This document shows, one piece after another, positions 7,650-16,285 of a stretch of DNA of 64,000 nt. Numbering within the stretch: position 1 is the first letter of the stretch; every line of letters begins with the position of its first letter. Position numbers and translations under genes: made by a program. The notes beneath the pieces are model-generated. The model ran no database searches. It saw only the letters and a list, made by a program, of their open reading frames with translations, and was not told the DNA's origin. The stretch is from NCBI RefSeq assembly GCF_039652615.1, contig NZ_JBDJAC010000009.1, forward strand, positions 1 to 64,000, given 5' to 3'. Origin of the DNA: Fulvimarina sp039652615. Lineage in GTDB: Bacteria > Pseudomonadota > Alphaproteobacteria > Rhizobiales > Rhizobiaceae.

Positions 7650-9461
7650 ATGGAAATGAACCGCAACTTTCTGATTGCGATGGCTCTTTCGATCCTTGTC
7701 CTGGTCGGATGGCAGTTTCTGGTCATCAGCCCACGCGTGGACGAGCAACAGCGTCAAGCCGAAATCGCGCAGAACGACGGCTCGCTTCAGACGCCGCAGG
7801 TGTCAGCGGGAGCAAATCAGCAAAGCCTGACCGCTCCGGCCGGGCGAGAAAGCACGGTCCCGAGCCCGGACCTGCCGCGCGATCAGACGCGCGAACAGGT
7901 TATTGCCAGCGAAAACCGCATTTCCATCGATACGCCGGAACTGACAGGTTCCATCAACCTCGTCGGCGCCCGGCTCGACGATCTTCGCCTCAAGCACTAT
8001 CACGAGACGGTCAACGACTCCTCGCCCACGATCATTCTCCTTTCACCCGAACAGCTGCCGAACGGCTACTTCGCCGAATACGGCCTGATCCAGACGGGCA
8101 CAGGCCAGATCGTCGGCGCGAATACCCAGTGGCAGGCGGAGGACGGCGCAACGCTCACGCCGGATCAGCCGATCACGCTGACGACGACCACCGAGAACGG
8201 TCTCAAGGTGACCCGCACGATCTCGGTCGACGACAACTTCATGTTCACCTATGATGACATGGTCGAGAACACCAGCGGGGAAGCGGTCGAGATCAAGCCT
8301 TATGGCCGGATCGCCCGCTATTCCAAGCCCGAGGTCGCATCGGCCTATGTCCTGTTCGAAGGCCTGCTCGGCGTCTTCGGCCAGGAGGGTCTCGACGAGG
8401 TTTCCTATTCCACCATCGAGGACGATGGTCAGGTGAAGCAGCCGGTCTCCTCTGGTGGCGGATGGCTGGGCATCACCGACAAATACTGGGCGACGGCGCT
8501 CGTCCCGGAGAATGGCCGCGATTTCAATTCCCAGTTCCTGTATGTGAAAAACGGTCGCCCTCATTATCAGACAGAATTCGTCTCCGATCCGATCTCCGTT
8601 GCGCCCGGCGCATCGGCCAGCACGGTCAATCGCACCTTTGCCGGCGCGAAAGAGGTCGACAAGATCAACGCCTATGAAGAGACGCTCGATATTCGCCAGT
8701 TCGGTCAGCTGATCGACTGGGGCTGGTTCTACTTCATCACCCGGCCGATGTTCACCGCTCTCGACTTCATCTATCGCCTCGTCGGCAATTTCGGCGTCGC
8801 GATCCTTGTGGTCACGGTGGTCCTGAAGCTCATCTTCTTCCCGCTCGCCAACAAGTCCTACAAGTCCATGGCGCGGATGAAGAACATCCAGCCCAAGGTC
8901 ATGGAGCTGCGCGAGCGCTTCAAGGACGACCGGCAGAAGCAACAGCAGGAGATGATGAATCTCTACCGGCAGGAGAAGATCAATCCCGCCGCCGGTTGCT
9001 GGCCGATTCTCATTCAGATCCCCGTCTTCTTCGCCCTCTACAAGGTGCTCTATGTGACGATCGAAATGCGTCACGCGCCCTTTTTCGGCTGGATTCAGGA
9101 TCTGGCGGCGCCGGACCCGACGAGTCTGTTCAACCTCTTCGGCCTCTTGCCCTATGACGTGCCGCACGTCCTGATGATCGGTGTCTGGCCGCTTCTGATG
9201 GGCCTCACGATGTTCATCCAGATGCGTCTCAACCCGACGCCGCCGGACCCGACCCAGGCGATGATCTTCACCTGGATGCCGGTGGTGTTCACCTTCATGC
9301 TCGCCTCTTTCCCGGCAGGCCTCGTCATCTACTGGACATGGAACAACACCCTGTCGATCATCCAGCAGAGTGTGATCATGAAACGCAATGGCACGAAGAT
9401 CGAACTGTTCGACAACTTGCGAAACATGTTCAAACGAAAAGAGAAGACATCGTCGTCCTGA
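7650..9461 (+). CDS. yidC: membrane protein insertase YidC
   Basis: A 603-residue YidC/Oxa1 protein. An N-terminal signal-anchor helix (about 5-21) is followed by a low-complexity Gln/Ser-rich linker, the large periplasmic beta-sandwich domain (about 90-365), then the five-helix insertase core with NKSYKSMARMKNIQPK, the cytosolic hairpin containing LRERFKDDRQKQQQEMMNLY, and PILIQIPVFFALYKVL. It inserts and folds inner-membrane proteins with or without Sec. The usual yidD between rnpA and yidC is absent here. Confidence 0.97.
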   Translation: MEMNRNFLIAMALSILVLVGWQFLVISPRVDEQQRQAEIAQNDGSLQTPQVSAGANQQSLTAPAGRESTVPSPDLPRDQTREQVIASENRISIDTPELTGSINLVGARLDDLRLKHYHETVNDSSPTIILLSPEQLPNGYFAEYGLIQTGTGQIVGANTQWQAEDGATLTPDQPITLTTTTENGLKVTRTISVDDNFMFTYDDMVENTSGEAVEIKPYGRIARYSKPEVASAYVLFEGLLGVFGQEGLDEVSYSTIEDDGQVKQPVSSGGGWLGITDKYWATALVPENGRDFNSQFLYVKNGRPHYQTEFVSDPISVAPGASASTVNRTFAGAKEVDKINAYEETLDIRQFGQLIDWGWFYFITRPMFTALDFIYRLVGNFGVAILVVTVVLKLIFFPLANKSYKSMARMKNIQPKVMELRERFKDDRQKQQQEMMNLYRQEKINPAAGCWPILIQIPVFFALYKVLYVTIEMRHAPFFGWIQDLAAPDPTSLFNLFGLLPYDVPHVLMIGVWPLLMGLTMFIQMRLNPTPPDPTQAMIFTWMPVVFTFMLASFPAGLVIYWTWNNTLSIIQQSVIMKRNGTKIELFDNLRNMFKRKEKTSSS

Positions 9462-9485
9462 CGGTGTTCTGACCGGAGCCATGTC

Positions 9486-9938
9486 ATGAACCCGCAGCGC
9501 GTGACCCTCATCACCCTCGGCGTTCGCGACATGGCGAAGAGCCGCGCCTTCTACGCGGCACTTGGCTGGCAGCCGGTTCCTCACGAAGGGCCCGGCGTCA
9601 CCTTCTACCGCATGGACGGCATGGCGCTCAGCCTCTTCGGCCTCGCCGATCTCGCCAAGGATCAGGGCCGCCCCGGTGCGGACCTCGGGGCCGGTGCCGT
9701 GACGCTGGCGCAGAATTTTTCCGATGATGCATCTGTAGACCAGGCCTATGAGGCAGCGCTTGCTGCTGGCGCTACCGGTCTCAAGCCGCCGCAAAAGGTA
9801 TTCTGGGGCGGCTATTCCGGCTATTCCGGCTATTCCGGCTATTACGCGGACCCGGACGGCCATGTATGGGAGCTGGCCCACAATCCATTCTGGCATCTCG
9901 ACGAGAGCGGACGACTGACCATCCCAGCTGTTTCCTGA
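9486..9938 (+). CDS. VOC family (glyoxalase-like) protein with expanded Ser-Gly-Tyr repeat
   Basis: A 150-residue single VOC domain of the glyoxalase/bleomycin-resistance fold: N-terminal VTLITLGVRDMAKSRAFYAALGW, a central FYRMDGMALSLF, and C-terminal YYADPDGHVWELAHNPFW, with a Glu in WEL as a probable metal ligand. Unusually, the conserved GGYSGY before ADPDGH is stretched to GGYSGYSGYSGYY by a 9-bp tandem DNA repeat. It is 24 bp behind yidC, so likely cotranscribed. The specific reaction is unknown. Confidence 0.85.
   Translation: MNPQRVTLITLGVRDMAKSRAFYAALGWQPVPHEGPGVTFYRMDGMALSLFGLADLAKDQGRPGADLGAGAVTLAQNFSDDASVDQAYEAALAAGATGLKPPQKVFWGGYSGYSGYSGYYADPDGHVWELAHNPFWHLDESGRLTIPAVS
9810..9843 (+). 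repeat. 9-bp tandem repeat inside the VOC gene
   Basis: The unit ggctattcc occurs three times in perfect tandem (9810-9836), followed by a partial fourth copy ggctatt. It stays in frame and adds Ser-Gly-Tyr triplets next to the substrate or metal pocket. Slipped-strand copy-number change is likely. Confidence 0.9.
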
Positions 9939-10165
9939 AGGCCAAAATAGCAGCCTATCGCGCTTGCGTGTTCGATGTGTGAGCAGCAACGCCTTGGCCT
10001 GACGGGCGGCATCAGCTAACAAACGGCTTTGAAAGAGGAGCCTTGGAAATCCGATGAACACCTGAACCGCCTGGACGCAACAGCCTGCCGCTCCTTCGGA
10101 TACCGGCCCGGCGCGTCCACGATTATCGTTCAGCTGCCACATCGAATTTTGTGAGAGTCGCTCCC

Positions 10166-10813
10166 ATGCACGGACCCGATCCGACCGATCCCAATCCCAT
10201 GCCCGGCCAAAACCGCGTCGGATTCCTGAAGCCGCTGGTCGACCATCCGCAGATCGAGATCGGCGAGTACACCTATTACGACGACCCGCGCGGGCCTCAG
10301 CATTTCGTTCAGACCTGCGTCGGCCATCTGTACGATTTTCTCGGCGATCGCCTGATCATCGGCCGGTTCTGCGCCATCGGCTGCGGCGTCAGCTTTGTCA
10401 TGAATGGCGCGAACCACGCGATGACCGGGTTTTCGACCTATCCCTTCAATGTCTTCGGCAAGGGCTGGGAGCAGGGCTTCGACCTCACAAGCATCACCGC
10501 CGGTCTTCGCGGCGATACCGTCATCGGCAACGATGTCTGGATCGGCGAAAAGGCCGTGATCATGCCGGGCGCCACCATCGGCGACGGCGCGATCGTTGCG
10601 GGCCGTTCGGTGGTGACGAAGGACGTTCCGCCCTTTGCGATCGTCGGCGGCAATCCAGCCAAAATCATCCGGCAGCGCTTCGATGATGAGACGATCGCCG
10701 CGCTCTGTGATATCGCGTGGTGGCACTGGCCGGCGGACAAGATATCCCGCAACCTCAACGCCATTCGTGGCGCCGATCTTGCCGCCCTGACGAAAGCCTC
10801 GGAGACTTCATGA
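10166..10813 (+). CDS. CatB/Vat-type xenobiotic acyltransferase (hexapeptide repeat)
   Basis: A 215-residue left-handed beta-helix acetyltransferase. The hexapeptide pattern runs from IGRFCAIGCGVSF through DTVIGNDVWIGEKAVIMPGATIGDGAIVAGRSVVTKDVPPFAIVGGNPAK, and the catalytic His is in GANHAMTGFSTYPF, typical of CatB-related O-acetyltransferases. Close relatives acetylate streptogramin or chloramphenicol, but many chromosomal copies have unknown substrates, so a resistance role should not be assumed. ATG at 10166 is preferred to GTG at 10151. It overlaps engB by four bases (ATGA). Confidence 0.88.
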   Translation: MHGPDPTDPNPMPGQNRVGFLKPLVDHPQIEIGEYTYYDDPRGPQHFVQTCVGHLYDFLGDRLIIGRFCAIGCGVSFVMNGANHAMTGFSTYPFNVFGKGWEQGFDLTSITAGLRGDTVIGNDVWIGEKAVIMPGATIGDGAIVAGRSVVTKDVPPFAIVGGNPAKIIRQRFDDETIAALCDIAWWHWPADKISRNLNAIRGADLAALTKASETS

Positions 10814-11481
10814 GCGACCAAGCAATCCCGCAAGCCGATTCCGGTCGTAACCGGGGACCGAAACTCTTCGGTCAGCCCTGGGTCTTCGTACGCGGCGTGC
10901 CGGCGATGAAGTTCCTGCCGCCGGAAGGACCGCCGGAGGTTGCCTTTGCGGGCCGTTCGAATGTCGGCAAGTCCTCGCTCATCAACGCGCTCCTCGGCCA
11001 GAAAGGGCTCGCGCGCACCTCGAACACGCCCGGCCGCACGCAAGAACTCAACTTCTTCGTGCCGGACGGCTTCGGGGGCGAGACCAGCCAATTGCCGCCA
11101 ATCGCCATCGTCGACATGCCGGGCTATGGCTATGCCCAGGCTCCGAAGGAAAAGGTCGACGAATGGACGGAACTCGTCTTCGACTATCTGCGTGGGCGTT
11201 CCACGCTGAAGCGCGTTTTCGTGCTGATCGACTCCCGCCACGGCATCAAGGCGAACGATGCCGAAGTGCTGACCCTTCTGGACAAGACCGCGACCTCCTA
11301 TCAGATCGTTCTGACGAAGATCGACAAGATCAAGCCGACCGGCGTGCCGAAGCTGATCGCGGCAACGGAGGAAGCGGTCCGCAAGCGGCCAGCGGCCTTT
11401 CCGGGCATTCTGGCGACATCGTCCGAGAAGCGGTCTGGCCTCGACGATCTGCAGGCGGCAATCGGGATGCTCGCCGAATAG
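10810..11481 (+). CDS. engB: ribosome biogenesis GTPase EngB (YihA/YsxC)
   Basis: A 223-residue circularised-order small GTPase required for 50S subunit assembly. G1 is GRSNVGKSS, G2 contains TSNTPGRTQELNFF, G3 is DMPGYGYA, G4 is TKID, and G5 is ATSS near the C-terminus. Length is standard. The start ATG overlaps the stop of the acyltransferase, so translation is coupled. Confidence 0.95.
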   Translation: MSDQAIPQADSGRNRGPKLFGQPWVFVRGVPAMKFLPPEGPPEVAFAGRSNVGKSSLINALLGQKGLARTSNTPGRTQELNFFVPDGFGGETSQLPPIAIVDMPGYGYAQAPKEKVDEWTELVFDYLRGRSTLKRVFVLIDSRHGIKANDAEVLTLLDKTATSYQIVLTKIDKIKPTGVPKLIAATEEAVRKRPAAFPGILATSSEKRSGLDDLQAAIGMLAE

Positions 11482-11536
11482 CGATCGAGCGCCCCCACCG
11501 ATTGCCAGCCCAATCCATCAGGGCTAACACCATCTG

Positions 11537-12496
11537 ATGTCGCTCAAGCTTGCATTCATGGGAACGCCTGATTTCGCGGTCCCGACGCTCAAGGCCATCC
11601 ACCAGGCCGGTCACGAGGTGGCTGCTGTCTACAGTCAGCCGCCGCGCAAGGCGGGGCGGCGGGGCCTCAGTGTCACGCCCTCGCCCGTTCACCGCGCAGC
11701 CGAAGCGCTTGGCCTTACGGTCCACACGCCTTTGAATTTTCGCGAAGAGGCCGAGCGCTGGGCCTTCGCTGCCTATGAGTTCGATGTCGCGGTCGTCGTC
11801 GCCTACGGACTGCTCTTGCCGGAGGCTGTGCTTTCCGCACCCAAGCATGGCTGCCTCAACGGTCACGGCTCGCTTCTGCCGCGCTGGCGTGGAGCGGCGC
11901 CCATTCAGCGGGCCATCCAGGCGGGCGATGAAACCACGGGCATGATGATCATGCAGATGGAGACCGGGCTCGACACCGGGCCCGTGGGGCGCACCATGGA
12001 AACGGCGATTGGCGAGACGGAGACCGCCGGCGAGCTTCACGACCGGATGTCCGCCATGTGCGCCGACCTGATGGTCGATGCCCTCTCCAAGCTTCAGGCC
12101 GGCGTCCTCCATTTCGAGGATCAGGACGCGATCGCCGCGCGCACCGGACGCGATGCATGCTATGCGCGCAAGATCGACAAGGCCGAGGCGCGGATCGACT
12201 TCAGTCTGCGCGGCACGGACGTTGCCCGGCAAATCAACGCCTTTTCGCCCTTTCCCGGTGCCTGGACCATGCTGCAGATCGGCGAGAAGAGCGAGCGCAT
12301 CAAGGTGCTGCGCGCCCGCGCCGAAAATGGCGAAGGCGAACCGGGCGTGGCGCTCGATGACGGGCTTCTGATCGCCTGTCAGTCCGGGGCCGTTCGACTT
12401 CTGGAAGTGCAGCGGGCCGGCGGCAAGCCCATGGCGGCGGGCGATCTCTTGCGCGGTGTCGCGGTTCCGGCGGGCACACGTCTCGGCGAAGAGTAA
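11537..12496 (+). CDS. fmt: methionyl-tRNA formyltransferase
   Basis: A 319-residue enzyme that formylates initiator Met-tRNA with 10-formyl-THF. The N-terminal catalytic domain begins LAFMGTPDFAVPTL; the core CLNGHGSLLPRWRGAAPIQRAI carries the conserved Asn/His, and METGLDTGPV carries the catalytic Asp. A C-terminal OB-like domain (about 205-310) binds tRNA. Its TAATG junction overlaps truA by one base, giving coupled translation. The usual neighbour def is not next to it in this window. Confidence 0.96.
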   Translation: MSLKLAFMGTPDFAVPTLKAIHQAGHEVAAVYSQPPRKAGRRGLSVTPSPVHRAAEALGLTVHTPLNFREEAERWAFAAYEFDVAVVVAYGLLLPEAVLSAPKHGCLNGHGSLLPRWRGAAPIQRAIQAGDETTGMMIMQMETGLDTGPVGRTMETAIGETETAGELHDRMSAMCADLMVDALSKLQAGVLHFEDQDAIAARTGRDACYARKIDKAEARIDFSLRGTDVARQINAFSPFPGAWTMLQIGEKSERIKVLRARAENGEGEPGVALDDGLLIACQSGAVRLLEVQRAGGKPMAAGDLLRGVAVPAGTRLGEE

Positions 12497-13281
12497 TGCC
12501 GCGCTACAAGCTGACGATCGAATATGATGGAAGCCCCTATGCCGGTTGGCAGCGGCAGGCGGATGAGCCCTCCGTTCAGGCCGTGATCGAAGAGGCCGCC
12601 CACCGGCTTTGCGGCACGAACCCTGTGTTGTTTGGCGCGGGGCGAACCGATTCCGGCGTCCATGCAACGGGCCAGGTGGCCCATATCGACCTGCCGAAGG
12701 CCTATGGCGGAGATACGGTGCGCGATGCCCTTAACGCCCATATGCGCGACGAGCCGGTGGTGATCCTGTCAGCCGAAGAGGTGGGCGACGAGTTCGATGC
12801 CCGCTTCTCCGCCCGCAAGCGCTGGTATCGCTACCGCATCTTCAATCGCCGCGCGCCGGCTGCGATCCTGCGCGGACAGGTGTGGTGGGTGTCGAAAACG
12901 CTCAATGCGGACGCCATGCACGAGGCCGCGCAGATGCTCGCCGGCACCCATGATTTCACGACCTTCCGCTCAACCCATTGTCAGGCGAAGAACCCGATCC
13001 GCACACTGGAAAAGCTGGAGGTGACGAGAGCCGGAGACGAGGAGATCCACATCGTCGCGATGGCCCAGTCCTTTCTGCACAACCAGATCCGATCCTTCGC
13101 GGGCACGCTGAAACTGGTTGGCGAAGGTCGATGGAGCGCCGAGGATGTGCGGCAGGCTTTGGAGGCAAAGGACCGCAAGGCCTGCGGCCCGGTCGCCCCG
13201 CCCGATGGGCTTTATCTCACGGCGGTCGAATATACGAATGAACCCAAGCGCATCCTGCCGCCCTACCCTGGCAAGGTTTGA
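12496..13281 (+). CDS. truA: tRNA pseudouridine(38-40) synthase
   Basis: A 261-residue TruA that converts U38-U40 of the tRNA anticodon arm to pseudouridine. The N-terminal LTIEYDGSPYAGWQRQ and the catalytic GRTDSGVHATGQVAH with its Asp are diagnostic; the C-terminal half shows FTTFRSTHCQAKNPIRTL and SFLHNQIRSFAGTL. Length is normal. It is the last + strand gene of this run. Confidence 0.96.
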   Translation: MPRYKLTIEYDGSPYAGWQRQADEPSVQAVIEEAAHRLCGTNPVLFGAGRTDSGVHATGQVAHIDLPKAYGGDTVRDALNAHMRDEPVVILSAEEVGDEFDARFSARKRWYRYRIFNRRAPAAILRGQVWWVSKTLNADAMHEAAQMLAGTHDFTTFRSTHCQAKNPIRTLEKLEVTRAGDEEIHIVAMAQSFLHNQIRSFAGTLKLVGEGRWSAEDVRQALEAKDRKACGPVAPPDGLYLTAVEYTNEPKRILPPYPGKV

Positions 13282-13289
13282 AAGCCTTT

Positions 13290-13324
13290 GAAATCCGTTA
13301 TCGGGAAACGGTCAAACGGATTTC
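13290..13324. terminator. hairpin between convergent truA and the DUF6064 gene
   Basis: A 10-bp perfect stem gaaatccgtt (13290-13299)/aacggatttc (13315-13324) overlapping the 3' end of the - strand gene. It is placed to serve both convergent transcripts. T-runs are weak (best on the - strand side), so Rho-independent action is uncertain. Confidence 0.45.
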
Positions 13325-14004
13325 GTATGAGCCCTTGCGGGGATGAACAGCGCTGCGGCGGCGAGGACGATCGAGCCGAAGATCAACCACGAAACCAGAT
13401 CGCCGAACGCCTGCAAGGTAAGGGCCGAAAACACCAGCCAGATCGCGGGAATCAGCATCAGCGCGGCCATCTGCAACCGGTTCACGATGCCGATCGAAAG
13501 AATGCCGAGAAGTGTGATCGCCGTTGGATCTGGCACCGTGCCGAACCACTCTGCGCCCGTCAGCGCGCCCGTTCTAAGATAGCCTATCGCCGGATAGACG
13601 ATGAGGCCGATGGCCGAGAGCGCGAAGCCGATCCCGATTCGCGGGAAAGCCATGCCGTTCGTATCCGGCGGTTTCGATGCGACGAAGGCGAGAGCGAACG
13701 CCTCGATCAGGAAACCGTAATAGCCGGCCTCGGCGATCGGGCTGATCGCCGCATAGCGGGTCTGGAGGAAGGTTGTGGCGACGAAGGCGAGAGCCACCGC
13801 TGTCACGACCCAGGCGATGCTTCCGCCACCTTGCACGCCGAAGCGCGCGCGCCGCATGAAAACGGCGACCAGCAGCGCGCCAGCGGTCGCTAGAACGATG
13901 GGAAGCGGCCACCAGGCTTCGTTCTGCGCCTCGAACAGGCGGCGATAGGTCCGCTCGGAAAAGAGCAGAAAGTCCTGCAGCCGATAGGTCGTCCAGGTGT
14001 CCAT
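13312..14004 (-). CDS. DUF6064 family integral membrane protein
   Basis: A 230-residue protein with about six hydrophobic segments after an amphipathic N-terminus (MDTWTTYRLQDFLLFSERTYRRLFEAQNEAWWPLPI), matching the DUF6064 pattern. Conserved features include the N-terminal FSERTYRRLFE, a central GIGFALSAIGLIVYPAIGYL and GTVPDPTAITLLGIL. Function is unknown. It is transcribed 3 bp after the aldo/keto reductase gene, so the two probably form an operon. Confidence 0.8.
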   Translation of the reverse strand: MDTWTTYRLQDFLLFSERTYRRLFEAQNEAWWPLPIVLATAGALLVAVFMRRARFGVQGGGSIAWVVTAVALAFVATTFLQTRYAAISPIAEAGYYGFLIEAFALAFVASKPPDTNGMAFPRIGIGFALSAIGLIVYPAIGYLRTGALTGAEWFGTVPDPTAITLLGILSIGIVNRLQMAALMLIPAIWLVFSALTLQAFGDLVSWLIFGSIVLAAAALFIPARAHTKSV

Positions 14005-14007
14005 GGA

Positions 14008-14922
14008 TCAGACGCCGGCGATCGCCGAGGCGATCTTCTCGCGCATTGCCCCGTCCGGCATCGGCCCCGCGGCCGCACCCACGTTCTCCGTCGCATGACT
14101 TGGAATCGTCGTTGCCGGGATCGGCAGCGTCGCTGAGGGATGGGAGAGAATGAACTTCAGGATCAGCTGCGCCCAGCTCGTCGCGCCAAGGTCCGCAGCG
14201 AACCCCGGAAGCGGCTCGCCTTCAAGCCGGCGCGTCAGCTGGCCCTGCCGGAAAGGCCGGTTGATGATTGCGACCATGCCACGCTCGCGGGCAAGCGGCA
14301 GAAGCCGCTCCTCGGCCTCCCGATCCAACGGATTGTAGGTGAATTGAACGAAATCCAGCGGATGGTCTTCCATGATGCGGGCGAACTCGTCATGGCGCCG
14401 TCCGTGCGAGGTGGTGATTCCCACATGGCTCAGATCGCCTGCCTGTTTCATCTCGAACAGCATCGGCAAGTGTTCTTCCCAGGACACCAGATTGTGGACC
14501 TGCACGAGAGAAAAGTTCGGCACCCCCCAGAGCGACCGGCTCTCGGCCACCTGCTCTTGTCCCTCCGCACCAAGCGGCGTCCAGACCTTGTCGGCGGAGA
14601 ACACATCAGGGCGTCCGAGCTTCTCCAGCCCGTAGCCGATCGTGTTCTGGGACGAGCCGTACATGGGAGAGGAATCGATCATCGCTCCACCGGCGGCGAA
14701 GAACGCATCCATCACGGCCGCGCATTCGTCGAGGAGCACCGGATCGTTACCCACATTGAAGGTGATCCAGCTGCCGAGACCCACCGCTGGCAGCGCCATA
14801 TTCGATCCCGGTATCGTGCGGGTCATCGTGTCCGCCGATTGCTGCGCGCGGGCCGGCAGCGCGGATAGAAGCGAGGCCGCCGCAGCCGACTGAAGAAAAA
14901 ATCGACGGTTCAGATTGCGCAT
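14008..14922 (-). CDS. Tat-exported aldo/keto reductase
   Basis: A 304-residue aldo/keto reductase with a twin-arginine signal (NRRFFLQSAAAASLLSALPARAQQ), so it probably acts in the periplasm. The barrel shows the expected tetrad: Asp and Tyr in DSSPMYG, Lys in SADKVWT and His in VQVHNL. NADP-dependent reductases of this type rarely carry Tat signals, and the need for a prefolded, cofactor-loaded protein explains Tat use. The start at 14922 gives a compact signal; ATG at 14952 is an alternative with its own GGAAG. Substrate unknown. Confidence 0.85.
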   Translation of the reverse strand: MRNLNRRFFLQSAAAASLLSALPARAQQSADTMTRTIPGSNMALPAVGLGSWITFNVGNDPVLLDECAAVMDAFFAAGGAMIDSSPMYGSSQNTIGYGLEKLGRPDVFSADKVWTPLGAEGQEQVAESRSLWGVPNFSLVQVHNLVSWEEHLPMLFEMKQAGDLSHVGITTSHGRRHDEFARIMEDHPLDFVQFTYNPLDREAEERLLPLARERGMVAIINRPFRQGQLTRRLEGEPLPGFAADLGATSWAQLILKFILSHPSATLPIPATTIPSHATENVGAAAGPMPDGAMREKIASAIAGV

Positions 14923-15235
14923 GATTCCATCGCTCCGTGCCGTTTCTGTCATGTCTTCCAGTGCATGAGGAATATGGCGCTCTCACACACGAAAGAAGTC
15001 CGCCGCCATCGAAAGGGACATCATGCCTCAACGGACAGGCCGAAAATCGGAACAAAAAGCAGCGCGATCCGGGAACAGGATGGCGGCCAGCGTTGCATGA
15101 CCGCAACGTGGTTCATCTTGAGTTCACGGCCCGCTGGATAGCCGTATTTGCGACACGCGCCGACGATAGACGCGCGTGCAAGGCCGTCCGAGAAACACGG
15201 CCATGAGATAAGAAGCCTGCTGGAGCGCTCATAAC

Positions 15236-15904
15236 ATGATCAAGAAGATCGCCGCTGTTCTCTGCCTGTCCGTTTCCCTCGCGGGCTGCACAACCGATCC
15301 CTATACGGGTGAGATGAAGATCTCGAACACGTTGGGCGGCGCCGGCCTCGGCACCGGGCTCGGCGCCGCGGGCGGCTATCTCGTCGCACGCGCCACCGGA
15401 TCGGACGAAGCCACCGCCGCCGCCATCGGCGCCGGAATCGGCGGTCTCGCGGGCGCTGGCATCGGCGCGTATATGGACAATCAGGAAGCCCAGCTGCGCC
15501 AGCAACTTCAGGGCACCGGCGTTTCCGTCACCCGCATTGGCGACCGCATCATTCTCAACATGCCGTCCAACGTCACGTTCCCGACCAACCAGTCGCAGAT
15601 CCTGCCCGCCTTCTATCCGACGCTCGATTCCGTGGCGGTCGTCCTCGAGAAGTTCAACGACACGATCATCAACGTCTATGGTCATACCGACAGCCAGGGC
15701 AGCGACGGCTACAATCTCACGCTTTCGCAGCAGCGCGCCGCTTCGGTGAGCCAGTTCCTCGCCAGCCGCGGCGTCAACCCGAACCGCCTCAACACGCAGG
15801 GCTACGGCGAGAGCCAGCCGATCGCCGACAACTCCACCGAAGCGGGACGTGCTCGCAACCGCCGCGTCGAAGTTCAGATCTCGCCGCTCTCGACCGGCCG
15901 CTAG
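15236..15904 (+). CDS. OmpA-family lipoprotein with glycine-zipper domain (YiaD-like)
   Basis: A 222-residue outer-membrane lipoprotein. The signal peptide ends at LAGC (Cys18). Residues about 30-85 form a Gly/Ala-rich glycine zipper (GGAGLGTGLGAAGGYLVARATG), and residues about 105-215 form the OmpA C-terminal peptidoglycan-binding domain with TDSQGSDGYNLTLSQQRAASV and NRRVEVQI. It anchors the outer membrane to the wall. It is a single gene followed by a structured intergenic element. Confidence 0.92.
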   Translation: MIKKIAAVLCLSVSLAGCTTDPYTGEMKISNTLGGAGLGTGLGAAGGYLVARATGSDEATAAAIGAGIGGLAGAGIGAYMDNQEAQLRQQLQGTGVSVTRIGDRIILNMPSNVTFPTNQSQILPAFYPTLDSVAVVLEKFNDTIINVYGHTDSQGSDGYNLTLSQQRAASVSQFLASRGVNPNRLNTQGYGESQPIADNSTEAGRARNRRVEVQISPLSTGR

Positions 15905-15905
15905 A

Positions 15906-16005
15906 GCATGATGCCGAAAAGTTGCATGACTTTTCGGATCACATCATGCGGCAAAACAAAAGCTTAGAGCGAAGTGCCGAGCCAGACTTGTCGCATTTCG
16001 CTCTA
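15906..16005. repeat. rhizobial-type intergenic mosaic element with two hairpins
   Basis: The first hairpin has outer arms gcatgatg (15906-15913)/catcatgc (15942-15949) and inner arms ccgaaaagt (15914-15922)/acttttcgg (15929-15937). The second has arms tagagcgaagtgc (15965-15977) and gcatttcgctcta (15993-16005). The GCATGATGCCGAAAAGT block is a motif I recall as common between genes of Brucella- and Rhizobium-like genomes. The remainder to 16184 shows no gene. Confidence 0.65.
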
Positions 16006-16184
16006 AATCGAGGGGCGCGTGCCGATCGAACCCGGCACGCGCCCGATTCTGTCCAATCAGCGGGCAATGCCCCTTGTTTTCAAAGCGCTACAGTTCGTCT
16101 CCCCGCCGCAAACTCCATCTCGGTCGCGGCGCATCAGACTATGTTGCATTTATGTGACCAAAACCGTGACATTGTCGCAACGAT

Positions 16185-16190
16185 TATAAT
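16185..16190 (+). promoter_or_regulatory. candidate -10 element for the porin gene
   Basis: TATAAT at 16185-16190, about 95 bp upstream of the porin ATG. No good -35 hexamer is visible at 16-18 bp, so activator help or an extended contact would be needed. Confidence 0.35.
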
Positions 16191-16285
16191 AAGGTGGCAT
16201 TACCGGGGGTTAGCGCAAATTCCAGTCCGGCTTCATGATGGTTTGGCGAACTGCATCTGCCCATTCCAACGACCGGATACCTTTC

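Noticed and set aside
8043..10142. 699-codon open frame on the - strand across yidC and the VOC gene
   Set aside because: Antisense to two well-supported genes; no family features, amino-acid composition dominated by Arg/His/Asp/Glu as expected for a shadow frame in GC-rich DNA.
10166..10813. Calling the hexapeptide acyltransferase an antibiotic-resistance gene
   Set aside because: Family membership (CatB/Vat-like) is clear, but many chromosomal members have no resistance role and it sits in a housekeeping operon.
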